Shown here piece by piece: positions 26,917-35,129 of a stretch of 64,000 nucleotides of DNA. The position numbers and the translations under genes are program-made. The notes beneath the pieces were generated by a model. That model was not told where the DNA came from, searched no databases, and was given only the letters and a program-made list of their open reading frames with translations. The DNA is from Lachnoclostridium sp. An76. Lineage in GTDB: Bacteria > Bacillota > Clostridia > Lachnospirales > Lachnospiraceae. Numbering within the stretch: the first letter of the stretch is position 1; every line of letters begins with the position of its first letter. The stretch spans positions 310,001 to 374,000 of the forward strand of contig NZ_NFHL01000003.1 in the NCBI RefSeq assembly GCF_002161355.1, written 5' to 3'.

Positions 26917-27702
26917 ATGCCGAGAAGTAAAAGAAAGCAAAGTGGCACAGATGTTTATCATGTCGTATCCAGAGGGAACAATCAGAACCATATTCTGCAA
27001 AAAAACGATGATAAGAAATATTTTAGGTCAATTATGCGGAGCAGGGCAGAAAAATTTGGGGTTAAGGTGTATGCATACTGTATTATGTCCAATCATGTCC
27101 ACATCCTGCTCAAATCAGATTTTAAGAACCTTTCGCTATTTATGCAGGAAGTTAACTCCGTTTATGCTATTTACCATAATTATAAATACGGCGAGAGCGG
27201 CCATGTTTTTCAGGGGCGGTTTTACAGCAGTGTAGTGGAGACAGAGGGATATTTGTACAGCTGTATCCGTTATATACATAATAATCCTGTGAAGGCGTAT
27301 ATGGTTTCATCAATTCTAGATTATCCGTTCAGCAGTGCGGCGGAGTATTATGACACGATAATATATAAAAAGAAGACAGAGGGGTACCTTTCGGAAGAGG
27401 TGTTTTCTTACATAAAACAAAGATTCAGAAATTGGGAAGAGTTTTATGAGTTTCACAATATTTTTGATAATCAGGAATTTATTGATATAAAAGAAGAAAA
27501 AGAGGAATATGACTTTCAGCGTGTAGAGCGGCAGATGCTGATATTTGCACGTGAGAATGATATAAAAAGCTTTAAAACACTGGATGATGTACCTTATATG
27601 AGGCAGCGGGCGGTAGCATTCTGCAAAAGGGAGACTGGGATGACGGAAGGAAAAATAGAGAATTTTTTGAAAATATTGGCCACTGGGGTCAGACCCCTCT
27701 GA
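26917..27702 (+). CDS. REP-associated tyrosine transposase (RAYT, Y1_Tnp)
   Basis: A single-domain HUH-family nuclease of 261 residues. Key parts are DVYHVVSRGNNQ, the metal-binding HUH signature SNHVHILLKS, and the catalytic Tyr in EVNSVYAIYHNYKY, followed by RYIHNNPVKAYM typical of RAYTs. ATG 26917 follows AGGAGGA. The gene is bracketed by GGGGTCTGACCCC palindromes (26704-26728 and 27685-27718), its likely substrates. The last residues (GVRPL) are encoded by the downstream REP. The AT-rich composition contrasts with the neighbouring transketolase genes. Confidence 0.92.
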   Translation: MPRSKRKQSGTDVYHVVSRGNNQNHILQKNDDKKYFRSIMRSRAEKFGVKVYAYCIMSNHVHILLKSDFKNLSLFMQEVNSVYAIYHNYKYGESGHVFQGRFYSSVVETEGYLYSCIRYIHNNPVKAYMVSSILDYPFSSAAEYYDTIIYKKKTEGYLSEEVFSYIKQRFRNWEEFYEFHNIFDNQEFIDIKEEKEEYDFQRVERQMLIFARENDIKSFKTLDDVPYMRQRAVAFCKRETGMTEGKIENFLKILATGVRPL

Positions 27703-27718
27703 AAAGGGGTCTGACCCC
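27685..27718. repeat. REP pair at the 3' end of the RAYT gene
   Basis: GGGGTCAGACCCC (27685-27697) and GGGGTCTGACCCC (27706-27718), separated by TCTGAAAA. The first contains the last sense codons of the transposase; the TGA stop lies in the spacer. T-run follows, so it may terminate transcription. Confidence 0.88.
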
Positions 27719-27823
27719 TTTTGTCGAATTCGTCTGACAATAACTGATAAAATCGTCTTTTTCTGTGTGCTATCCTCTTTACGACGCCGGGAAATTATTT
27801 TTTTGTCAGGAGGATGAGTATAA

Positions 27824-29062
27824 ATGAAAAGACAGTTACCTAAAAATGTCAGGCAGATCGGGAATGTGAGCGACAGCCCGAAGATTTATGTGGAAGATTA
27901 TGTGGATACTTTTTTTGCACAGTTGTGTGAGAAGTGCGAGAAGGCAGGCAAGGGTCCTGTGGGAGCGTTCCTTGTAGGTGATATCCAGCCGGGGACGGAT
28001 GAGGAATATGTGTACATATATGGAGCGATCCAGATGCATGACCTGAAGATGTCGGGAAATGAATATGTGATCGATGACGATACATGGAAACGGGCGTACG
28101 AGGACTGTAAGCAGTATTTTGAGGAAGGCGAGATGCTGGGCTGGTTTGTGGCGCATCCCGGGGTGCCGCTCATCCCGGAGGCTTCCACGGTGAAGCTGCA
28201 CAAAAAATCATTTCCAAAGAAGAATACTGTATTTATCATGAAAGATCCTGTGGAAAAGGATGAAACTTATTATGTCCATAAAATGAATGACCTGATGGAG
28301 ATCGGCGGGCATTACACGTATTATGAGAAGAATCCGTGCATGCAGAACTATATGATCTCCTCGCGAAAAAAAAATGGGGCGTTTCCCACAGAGACTGTTG
28401 AGGACAGAGCTGCGAAGGACTTTCGTAATCTGGTTAGAAAACGGGGGGAGAGCCGGAAAGGAAGAAAAACAGGAGGCGTGATGTATGCTGCCAGCGCCTG
28501 CCTGGTGCTTGTGCTGATCATTATGGGAGTATCCATGCTCAACAGCTTTGACCGGATGAAATCCGTACAGAATACGCTGGATACGCTGGCAGGGGCATCG
28601 GATAAAGTGGAGACTCAGGAAACGAGCGGGGCAGTGACCGCGGTGACAGAGGAACAGGATGGCGAGGGACAAGCCGGAGACGGGCAGGAAACCGGAGATG
28701 GCAGCGCTTCGGATGCAGACGGGGATGGAGAGCCGGCAGCAGCTGCCGGGGCAGAAGGGAAAATTGCCGGGAATGACACTGGTGCTGCTGTGCCAGACAA
28801 TGACAGCAGTACAGGAGAGGATGACGGCGCGGCAGAGGAGGCCAAAGCCGCGGGCAGCGGCGCGGACGGGGATGCCCAGATTCTCGCGGCTCCCGGAGAG
28901 AATGGGAGCGATGGTGTGTATATCGTAGAGGAAGGTGATACACTTGCTATCATCAGCCGCAAAATGTATGGTGATGTGTCGCATGTGGACGCGATCTGTA
29001 AAATGAACGGTATCACAGACGGGAATCTGATTTATGTGGGACAAAAATTGCTATTACCGTAA
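27824..29062 (+). CDS. Membrane protein: degenerate JAB/MPN-like domain plus LysM
   Basis: A 412-residue protein. Residues ~15-190 (KIYVEDYVDTFFAQL, GAFLVGDI, MLGWFVAHPGVPLIPEAS, VFIMKDPVEKDETYYVH) follow the strand order of a JAB/MPN (JAMM) domain, but the metal-binding HSHP is VAHP and the S-x-x-D positions are not kept, so it is probably not a metalloprotease. A membrane helix follows (MYAASACLVLVLIIMGVSML), then a long acidic Gly/Ala/Asp-rich linker and a C-terminal LysM domain (YIVEEGDTLAIISRKMYG). It may bind cell-wall glycan outside and a partner inside. The JAB assignment is by eye. Confidence 0.72.
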   Translation: MKRQLPKNVRQIGNVSDSPKIYVEDYVDTFFAQLCEKCEKAGKGPVGAFLVGDIQPGTDEEYVYIYGAIQMHDLKMSGNEYVIDDDTWKRAYEDCKQYFEEGEMLGWFVAHPGVPLIPEASTVKLHKKSFPKKNTVFIMKDPVEKDETYYVHKMNDLMEIGGHYTYYEKNPCMQNYMISSRKKNGAFPTETVEDRAAKDFRNLVRKRGESRKGRKTGGVMYAASACLVLVLIIMGVSMLNSFDRMKSVQNTLDTLAGASDKVETQETSGAVTAVTEEQDGEGQAGDGQETGDGSASDADGDGEPAAAAGAEGKIAGNDTGAAVPDNDSSTGEDDGAAEEAKAAGSGADGDAQILAAPGENGSDGVYIVEEGDTLAIISRKMYGDVSHVDAICKMNGITDGNLIYVGQKLLLP

Positions 29063-29076
29063 ACACATGGTATAAT
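29048..29076 (+). promoter_or_regulatory. Promoter of the DUF5711 gene
   Basis: TTGCTA (29048-29053), 17-nt spacer, perfect TATAAT (29071-29076). The -35 box lies inside the last codons of the LysM gene. Predicted leader of about 165 nt. Confidence 0.7.
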
Positions 29077-29077
29077 G

Positions 29078-29246
29078 ATTGCACGTTGTGCAATCCGAAG
29101 CGGTTCCACCGCTTCGCCCTGCTCCGCAGGGATTCTACCAGGACCTACGGCTTGGAAAGTAAATGCCGCTGCGCGGCGCTTCCTTTCCCGCGCACGTAGT
29201 ATGGATGCTCAACAAGAACCTGAGATCAGGAAATAAGGGGAGATAT
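29078..29246 (+). promoter_or_regulatory. Highly structured 5' leader of the DUF5711 gene
   Basis: Four stems in a row: ATTGCAC/GTGCAAT (29078-29094), CGAAGCGG/CCGCTTCG (29096-29116), CCCTG/CAGGG (29117-29131) and GCCG/CGGC (29165-29177). The last is nested in GGAAAG/CTTTCC and in CCTACG/CGTAG pairings that reach about 29200. No known riboswitch class was recognised. Confidence 0.55.
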
Positions 29247-30443
29247 ATGTCGCAAAAGAAAAAAACACAGTTTAAGATCTTAACACCCCCGGAAGATCTG
29301 AGTGAGATAAAACACAAGGTACGGAAGTTCCGAGTCATAAAAATAAAAAGGATACTCGTGCCGCTTGTCCTGATTCTTCTCGCTGTATGCGGGACGTATC
29401 TTCTTCTGGATAATCAGACGTACACCAGGGCGCGGACCGCGTCGGAATACCCGGGCGGCAGGACAGACTCCAGCAGCTACGCACAGTTTGCGGATGGGAT
29501 CGTACGTTACAACAGAGATGGAGTCGTCTTTCTGAACCGGAAAAATGAGGAACAGTGGATACAGTCGGCGCAGCTTCAGGATCCTATTATCAGTGTGAAG
29601 GACAAGGTTTTTGCCGTGGCAGACAACGGCGGGAATACAATACTTGTATTTACAGAGAAAGGGCTTAAAGGAGAGATAGAGACAACTCTTCCGATCGAAA
29701 AGATCGCAGTCTCCGGCCAGGGTATCGTCACCGCGATCCTGAGAAATGAAAGTTCACCAAAGATCATCTCTTACGATGCCGTGGGGAATATCCTGGTAGA
29801 GCAGCAGGTGACCATGAGCACTATGGGATACCCGGTGGCGATAGAAATGTCAGACGACGGGAATATCCTGGCGGCAAGTTATCTGTATATGGACGCCGCT
29901 TCGGTCAGGTCCAGGGTCATCTATTATAATTTCGGGGAGACGGGACAGGAGAAGCAGGATAATATTGTATCGTCGGATGATTACGATGATACAGTGATGG
30001 CGGAAATCTTTTTTATAGGAGACGACCGTTCAGTCGTCGTAGGAGACGACCGCTTTGTCATATACAGGGGGAATGATATCCCGGAGAAAGAAAAAGAGAT
30101 AGAACTGGGGCAGGAGATCAGGAGTGTATTCCACTCGGACCGGTATATCGGATTCATTCTCCTGAACCAGGAAAAATCCGGCTATGAGCTTTGCCTGTAT
30201 AACAGACTCGGGGATCAGGTCATCAGAAGGGAGATTTCCGGGACATACAGTAATGTAAAGATTGACGGAGATGAGGTCATTATGTTTGATGGCAGCAGAT
30301 GCTGTATCATAACGGCTGCCGGGATAAAGAAATTTGAAGGAGACATCAGTGCAGAGGTGCTGGAAATATTCAAGGCGCCGGGAATAAACAGGTACTATGT
30401 GATGAGCGTCGATGGATTACGCGTGATTTATCTGACGAAATAG
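29247..30443 (+). CDS. DUF5711-family membrane-anchored propeller-like protein
   Basis: A 398-residue protein. Cytoplasmic Lys-rich start, one membrane helix (ILVPLVLILLAVCGTYLLL), then an external domain of repeated beta-strand units (FADGIVRYNRDGVVFLNRKN, VFAVADNGGNTILVF, and so on) resembling a beta-propeller, as in DUF5711 proteins. ATG 29247 after AAGGGGAG is preferred to an ATG at 29163 inside the leader stems. It is followed 8 nt later by the cvpA gene. Function unknown. Confidence 0.75.
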   Translation: MSQKKKTQFKILTPPEDLSEIKHKVRKFRVIKIKRILVPLVLILLAVCGTYLLLDNQTYTRARTASEYPGGRTDSSSYAQFADGIVRYNRDGVVFLNRKNEEQWIQSAQLQDPIISVKDKVFAVADNGGNTILVFTEKGLKGEIETTLPIEKIAVSGQGIVTAILRNESSPKIISYDAVGNILVEQQVTMSTMGYPVAIEMSDDGNILAASYLYMDAASVRSRVIYYNFGETGQEKQDNIVSSDDYDDTVMAEIFFIGDDRSVVVGDDRFVIYRGNDIPEKEKEIELGQEIRSVFHSDRYIGFILLNQEKSGYELCLYNRLGDQVIRREISGTYSNVKIDGDEVIMFDGSRCCIITAAGIKKFEGDISAEVLEIFKAPGINRYYVMSVDGLRVIYLTK

Positions 30444-30451
30444 GAGATGTT

Positions 30452-31270
30452 ATGGATAACTGGCTTTTGATCATTGTTGCAACGATTTTTATAGTCTGTA
30501 TAGCAGTGGGGTATATCAGAGGATTTCTCAAACTGGGGATATCTCTTCTCTCTACGGTCCTGACACTTGTGATCGTCCTGCTGCTCTCGCCCTATGTGGC
30601 GGATGCGCTGGCTGAATTTACGCCGGTAGATGATTTTATAGAAAAAAAGACCGTGGAGGCTTTTATGCCGGAGATCCCGACAGATCAGCTTGCACAGCTT
30701 GACCTGAGCGGGACATCTCTGGAGGATCTGACCCCTGAGCAGCTGGCAAATCTGAACAATCTGAACTGGGAGATGTTGGGCATTACATACGAGGATGTGT
30801 TGGACATCATCGGGGAGATCCCGAAGGATACTCAGATCCAGGAGATCGAGGATGCGCCCATCCCGCAGTTCTTAAAAGATCAGCTCATGGAAAATAATAA
30901 CAGCACGATATACAGTGAGCTTGGGGCGGACAGTTTCCCACAGTATGTAGCTGCTTATATATCAAGGCTGGTGCTTCAGCTTGTGTCATTTCTGGTGACT
31001 TTCCTGCTGGCGATCATCATTGTCAAGGCACTGATGTTTGCGGTAAATATTATCGGAGAACTGCCTGTGCTTGGTCTGGTGAACCATATAGCAGGCGGCG
31101 TGCTTGGTCTGGTGCTTGCCGTAGTGATCGTGTGGGTCGGCTTCCTGGTCATGACTCTGGCTTATTCGACAGATGCGGGAACAGCTTGTTTTGAAATGAT
31201 GGAGAAGAGCAGGATCCTGAGGTTTCTGTATGAGACGAATCCACTGCTGCTCAGGCTGCTCGGTTTTTAG
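30452..31270 (+). CDS. CvpA-family membrane protein
   Basis: A 272-residue protein with the CvpA start (LLIIVATIFIVCIAVGYIRGFLK) and four hydrophobic helices, two on each side of a long soluble insertion (about residues 50-165), which is larger than in classical CvpA of about 160 residues. The C-terminal half has the VNHIAGGVLGLVLAVVIVW pattern. CvpA proteins are linked to colicin V production and cell-envelope functions without a settled activity. Likely co-transcribed with the DUF5711 gene. Confidence 0.82.
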   Translation: MDNWLLIIVATIFIVCIAVGYIRGFLKLGISLLSTVLTLVIVLLLSPYVADALAEFTPVDDFIEKKTVEAFMPEIPTDQLAQLDLSGTSLEDLTPEQLANLNNLNWEMLGITYEDVLDIIGEIPKDTQIQEIEDAPIPQFLKDQLMENNNSTIYSELGADSFPQYVAAYISRLVLQLVSFLVTFLLAIIIVKALMFAVNIIGELPVLGLVNHIAGGVLGLVLAVVIVWVGFLVMTLAYSTDAGTACFEMMEKSRILRFLYETNPLLLRLLGF

Positions 31271-31330
31271 CTTTTAGCGGTCATTCAAGGGCGGGGGTTA
31301 GCGGCAGATTTCAGGATGCAGAAAAAACTA

Positions 31331-31359
31331 TTGACAGTTTCCCGGGAATATGGTATCTT
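31331..31359 (+). promoter_or_regulatory. Promoter of tRNA-Ala
   Basis: TTGACA (31331-31336), 17-nt spacer, TATCTT (31354-31359), 23 nt before the tRNA. Confidence 0.75.
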
Positions 31360-31382
31360 AAAAAAGTTCTCGGGAACACTTT

Positions 31383-31455
31383 GGGGGATTAGCTCAGTTG
31401 GGAGAGCGCCTGCCTTGCAAGCAGGAGGTCACGAGTTCGACTCTCGTATTCTCCA
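31383..31455 (+). tRNA. tRNA-Ala (anticodon TGC)
   Basis: A full cloverleaf of 73 nt. The acceptor stem GGGGGAT pairs with ATTCTCC (two G-U pairs), and the D arm is GCTC/GAGC. The anticodon stem CCTGC/GCAGG encloses loop CTTGCAA (anticodon TGC), and the T arm ACGAG/CTCGT has loop TTCGACT. Discriminator A. The 3' CCA is not encoded. Confidence 0.97.
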
Positions 31456-31607
31456 TTTTCAAATGGAAGATAATAAAGAAGGATTCGTTTTTATGAGGTA
31501 TAAAAGCGGATTCTTTTTTTGCATACATGTGAAAAGAACTGTACGCACTTTAAAGAATAGTGTACAATTGTAAAAGATCATTAATCACGTATTGGAGATG
31601 GACAGTT

Positions 31608-32339
31608 ATGAAAAAGAAGTTATTGATCCTGGCTCTGGCAGCGGCGATCTGTATGTCAGGGTGCGGAGAAAAGGATAAGACCGCGGCTTCGATCACGGAG
31701 GAAGTGGACCAGTATGCAGAGGATATGCAGGAGGCAGGCCAGGAAGGACTGATCGCACCCAGCGAAGCGGTCAGGAACCTGCTGATAAAGACATGGAAAG
31801 TAGATGGAAAAAACGATGTCTACACAATGAGATCGGACGGAACAGGCACGAAGAATGAGGAGCCTTTTACGTTTGAATGTGGATTTGATGAAGATAACAA
31901 TATCACTCTGGAGATCACGTTGGACAGCGCGGATGAGTCGGAGCTGTATGCGCTCTCATCTGATGAGACAGGATACGGGCTTGACCTCGCGTCACTCAAT
32001 AACGGGGAAGATATCCGGCTTGTTCCTGCTGACCTTGAATTCCTGGATATGGAAGATGAGCGCGCGGCAGGGATCGTGGGGGAGTGGAAAGACGAGAGCG
32101 GAAACAGTTATGTGTTCGGAGAGGATAACAGTGTGACAGTCAAAGGTTCCGACCAGGATACAGAGGGAACGTTCAGTGCGGTGCAGGATGCAGAAGGAAC
32201 GCTTCTTCTGAAGCTTGTTGTGCCCGGAGGGTCACTGGAGTTTGCGTATACTCTGAATGAAGACAAGAGCCAGATCGAGCTGTGCAGCCCGGGGTCAGAT
32301 GTAGTACATGTGTGGACCAGGGGACAGGAAAATAAATAA
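31608..32339 (+). CDS. Predicted lipoprotein
   Basis: A 243-residue protein with MKKKLLILALAAAICMSGCG: a Lys-rich start, hydrophobic core and lipobox MSGC, so it is probably lipid-anchored on the outer face. The mature part is acidic and has two similar halves with FECGFDEDNNITLEI and GTFSAVQDAEGTLLLKLV, like small beta-barrel domains found in Firmicute lipoproteins. No family recognised. GGAGATGG lies upstream of the ATG. The next gene follows after 24 nt. Confidence 0.78.
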   Translation: MKKKLLILALAAAICMSGCGEKDKTAASITEEVDQYAEDMQEAGQEGLIAPSEAVRNLLIKTWKVDGKNDVYTMRSDGTGTKNEEPFTFECGFDEDNNITLEITLDSADESELYALSSDETGYGLDLASLNNGEDIRLVPADLEFLDMEDERAAGIVGEWKDESGNSYVFGEDNSVTVKGSDQDTEGTFSAVQDAEGTLLLKLVVPGGSLEFAYTLNEDKSQIELCSPGSDVVHVWTRGQENK

Positions 32340-32363
32340 TTAGAGATAAAGGGCAGAGACAAT

Positions 32364-33512
32364 ATGGGGAAACCGGAGAATAAACGATCATCAGAAATCA
32401 ATTCCAACAGCAAGACCGCCATGCAATATGAAAAGTCATATCAGATCATGCATATGGAAAAGCCCGTGGCAACTGTGTCTCTGGCAGGTAAGGCTGAGAT
32501 CATAAATGAAAAATTTATGCCATATGATCTGTATCTTGAAGAGGACTATTCTGATAATGATATTGATATAAGGATAAATAACCTGAATAATTTTTATCAT
32601 TGGTGTGCTTCGCGCGTTTTATCATTAGACAGAAAATATGCAAAAGAAATATTAAACAGTATAGGGGCTGTTCAGGCTGTAACAGACCGGGACCGCGCAG
32701 AGATCGCTCTGTCATATCACTGTGTATCTCTGACAGACGTTTTTTGGGTGAAGAAGGGGCGGGAGCACATAAGCTTCAGCCAGATCAATTTATATGATAA
32801 TACTCTGGGAAATGCATTTGTGGAAATCTCGCTGCGCGGGCGCCAGATGACAGTGACCAACCAGGAACTTGCCGCACCGGATCTGTCGACAAAGGGATGT
32901 TTTCCAAAAGCATGGATCCGGGATGATAAGGGATTCCGTCTTCTGAAAGACGGCGGGGAGGATGCTGTCAGAAGAGAGCTTTTGGCAAGCGAGATATGCC
33001 AGTGCTTCGACGTGCCTCAGGTCAGATACCAGGAGACAGAATTTGAGGGGGAGAAAGTGACGGAGAGCAGCCTTATCACGTCAAAAGAATATTCTATGGT
33101 ATCAAAATTTGCCTTCGATGTATATGCGTGCAATCATGATCTTGATACGGTCAGTATTTGTAAAAAGATCGATCCAGTCACATATTATGGGATGAATATA
33201 CTCGATTATCTTACGGGGAATACAGACCGTCATCCGGAGAATTGGGGTTTTCTTATTGACAATAGAACAAATACTTATATTTCATTGTATCCGGTGATGG
33301 ATTTTAATCAGTGCTTTCAGGCATATAATGATCTGGAGGGAGCAAACTGTCTGACGGTCCTGCCGGAAAGGATGTCGCAAAGGCAGGCTGCTTTGGAAGC
33401 TGTCAGGCAGATCGGGCTGAGACAGATCAGAGAAATGGATATGGGAAAGTTCCGTGGAATGGAAAAAGAAGCGGAAATGTTTCGGAAAAGGCTTTTGGAA
33501 TTAAAGAGATAA
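32364..33512 (+). CDS. Orphan HipA-like kinase-fold protein
   Basis: A 382-residue protein whose C-terminal half has HipA/PI-kinase-like motifs: LDYLTGNTDRHPENWGFLID (catalytic Asp/Asn) and YPVMDFNQCF (metal-binding Asp). KAWIRDDKGFRLLKDGG in the middle may hold the nucleotide-binding Lys. There is no HipB-type antitoxin or HipA N-terminal neighbour; the preceding gene is a lipoprotein. AT-richer than surrounding genes. Whether it is a toxin kinase or a regulatory kinase is unknown. Confidence 0.72.
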   Translation: MGKPENKRSSEINSNSKTAMQYEKSYQIMHMEKPVATVSLAGKAEIINEKFMPYDLYLEEDYSDNDIDIRINNLNNFYHWCASRVLSLDRKYAKEILNSIGAVQAVTDRDRAEIALSYHCVSLTDVFWVKKGREHISFSQINLYDNTLGNAFVEISLRGRQMTVTNQELAAPDLSTKGCFPKAWIRDDKGFRLLKDGGEDAVRRELLASEICQCFDVPQVRYQETEFEGEKVTESSLITSKEYSMVSKFAFDVYACNHDLDTVSICKKIDPVTYYGMNILDYLTGNTDRHPENWGFLIDNRTNTYISLYPVMDFNQCFQAYNDLEGANCLTVLPERMSQRQAALEAVRQIGLRQIREMDMGKFRGMEKEAEMFRKRLLELKR

Positions 33513-33549
33513 TTGAAGAATGAACTGTCGGGAAACAGATCATTATACA

Positions 33550-33589
33550 CAGGGGCAGGAGTGTTTTGTAAGAATCATTCCTGCCCCTG
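33550..33589 (+). terminator. Intrinsic terminator after the HipA-like gene
   Basis: A 14-nt stem (33550-33563 with 33576-33589, one mismatch) with a 12-nt loop, followed by TTATTTAT. Confidence 0.8.
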
Positions 33590-33673
33590 TTATTTATCCG
33601 TCAGTTTTGAGCAGATTTCTCCCCCCTTTCGCAAGATTGTCAAATAGAACTCAAAACAAGCGAATACAGTACA

Positions 33674-33702
33674 TTGCCCCCTTACCGGAAAGACTGTATA
33701 AT
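33674..33702 (+). promoter_or_regulatory. Promoter of the DUF3810 gene
   Basis: TTGCCC (33674-33679), 17-nt spacer, perfect TATAAT (33697-33702). Leader of about 85 nt to the chosen start. Confidence 0.68.
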
Positions 33703-33792
33703 AAGCATGACCGTTTTCATCCATACAGGCGGAGGGGCCGTCTGTACAAAAGAAGCATGAAGTCAGAAAGTCAGAAGCGGAAGGTACAGCAG

Positions 33793-35040
33793 ATGAAGAT
33801 ACAGTTTAACAGACAAAAACCAGCAGCTCCCGGGCCGGCCCGCCTGCGGGGCCTGAGGCCAAGGCTGGCGGCGGCAGTGGTCCTTCTGGCACTCAGCGCA
33901 GGACTGATGGCGCTTGCAGCAGCCAGGCCGCAGTTCGCGGAGTGGTATGCAGAAAATATATACCCTGTCTTTGTGGATACCGCCGGGCGGCTGTGGGGGA
34001 TCTTTCCTTTTTCAGTATCCGAGCTCACGCTTTATATACTTATAGCGGCATTTGTCCTGTCTACTGCTGTTATGGTTTCAAAGACAGTGAAAGGAGCGAA
34101 AGAAAAGAAAGCAGTCCGGCGGCACAGCACAGATACAGCTGTTTCATCCGGTGCAGCGCGGGCCGCGGCGCAGAGTACAGAACAGACCGCAGTACAGGGT
34201 ACGGAACAGACTGCAGTACAGAATGCAGCGCAGGCCGCCGCATCCTGGCTCTCCTGCATCCTCCTCGCAGCGGGTATCCTGGCATTTCTCTATACCATAT
34301 GCTGCGGGATCAATTACCACAGAAGATCCTTTTCTGAGGAGGAGGGGATCGTCACATACCGGTACACGGCACAGGAGCTGAAGGATGTGTGCCTGTGGCT
34401 GACGGAAGAAGTGAATGCCCTTTCCGGTGAGGTGGACCGCGACAGCAGCGGCGTGATGACTCTGGAAGCGCCGGAAGGAGAGGGCGCTGTCGAGGCGATG
34501 CGTGATCTGGCAGAGGAATTCCCTGCGTTAGAAGGATACTACCCGCAGCCAAAGAAGCTGCTGGTATCAGAGATCCTGTCTTATCAGGGACTGACCGGGA
34601 TCTATTCGCCATTTACAGTGGAAGCAAATTATAATGGGGATATGACAGCGTATAACATTCCGTTCACCACATGCCATGAGCTCTCACACCTGAGAGGGTT
34701 CATGCAGGAGGAAGAAGCGAATTTCATCGCATTTCTTGCCTGTATCGGGTCAGAGCGGACAGATTTCCAGTACAGCGGATATCTTTCAGGATGGGTGTAC
34801 TGCATGAATGCACTGTACCGGGCGGATCAGGAGAGCTGGCAGGAGGTGAGGCCGCTCCTCGCAGAGGAGGCGGGACCGGACCTGGAGGCAAACAGTGCTT
34901 TTTGGGACGAGTATGAGGGCAGGATATCTGAGACAGCGGACAAGATCAATGATACATATCTCAAGGTAAACGGACAGGCGGACGGAGTGCGGAGTTACAG
35001 CAGGATGGTGGATCTGATCGTGGCTTACAAAAACTTGTAA
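33793..35040 (+). CDS. DUF3810 membrane protein with HExxH motif
   Basis: A 415-residue protein with three membrane helices (about 22-42, 70-90 and 155-172). Between the second and third is an Ala/Gln/Thr-rich stretch with a short repeat (TEQTAVQ twice). The C-terminal domain has TTCHELSHLRGFMQEEEANFI, an HExxH zinc site with a downstream Glu, as in DUF3810 proteins; protease activity is unproven. ATG 33793 follows GGAAGGT with 7-nt spacing. The ATG at 33757 has its AGGAGG-like site too far away. Confidence 0.82.
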   Translation: MKIQFNRQKPAAPGPARLRGLRPRLAAAVVLLALSAGLMALAAARPQFAEWYAENIYPVFVDTAGRLWGIFPFSVSELTLYILIAAFVLSTAVMVSKTVKGAKEKKAVRRHSTDTAVSSGAARAAAQSTEQTAVQGTEQTAVQNAAQAAASWLSCILLAAGILAFLYTICCGINYHRRSFSEEEGIVTYRYTAQELKDVCLWLTEEVNALSGEVDRDSSGVMTLEAPEGEGAVEAMRDLAEEFPALEGYYPQPKKLLVSEILSYQGLTGIYSPFTVEANYNGDMTAYNIPFTTCHELSHLRGFMQEEEANFIAFLACIGSERTDFQYSGYLSGWVYCMNALYRADQESWQEVRPLLAEEAGPDLEANSAFWDEYEGRISETADKINDTYLKVNGQADGVRSYSRMVDLIVAYKNL

Positions 35041-35129
35041 AATCCTGGTATCCGTTGTAGAATACATAAGATAATAATTTGTGGCTGTTGTATCAGTGAA
35101 TGGGAAAGTTATTTGATGGAGGAAGTACT

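Noticed and set aside
28208-29044. Long minus-strand frame opposite the LysM protein
   Set aside because: It arises from the low-complexity Gly/Ala/Asp linker; the plus-strand gene has a membrane helix, a LysM domain and a ribosome site.
31316-31573. Plus-strand open frame over the tRNA-Ala gene
   Set aside because: It reads through a complete tRNA and its promoter; no motif or ribosome site supports it.
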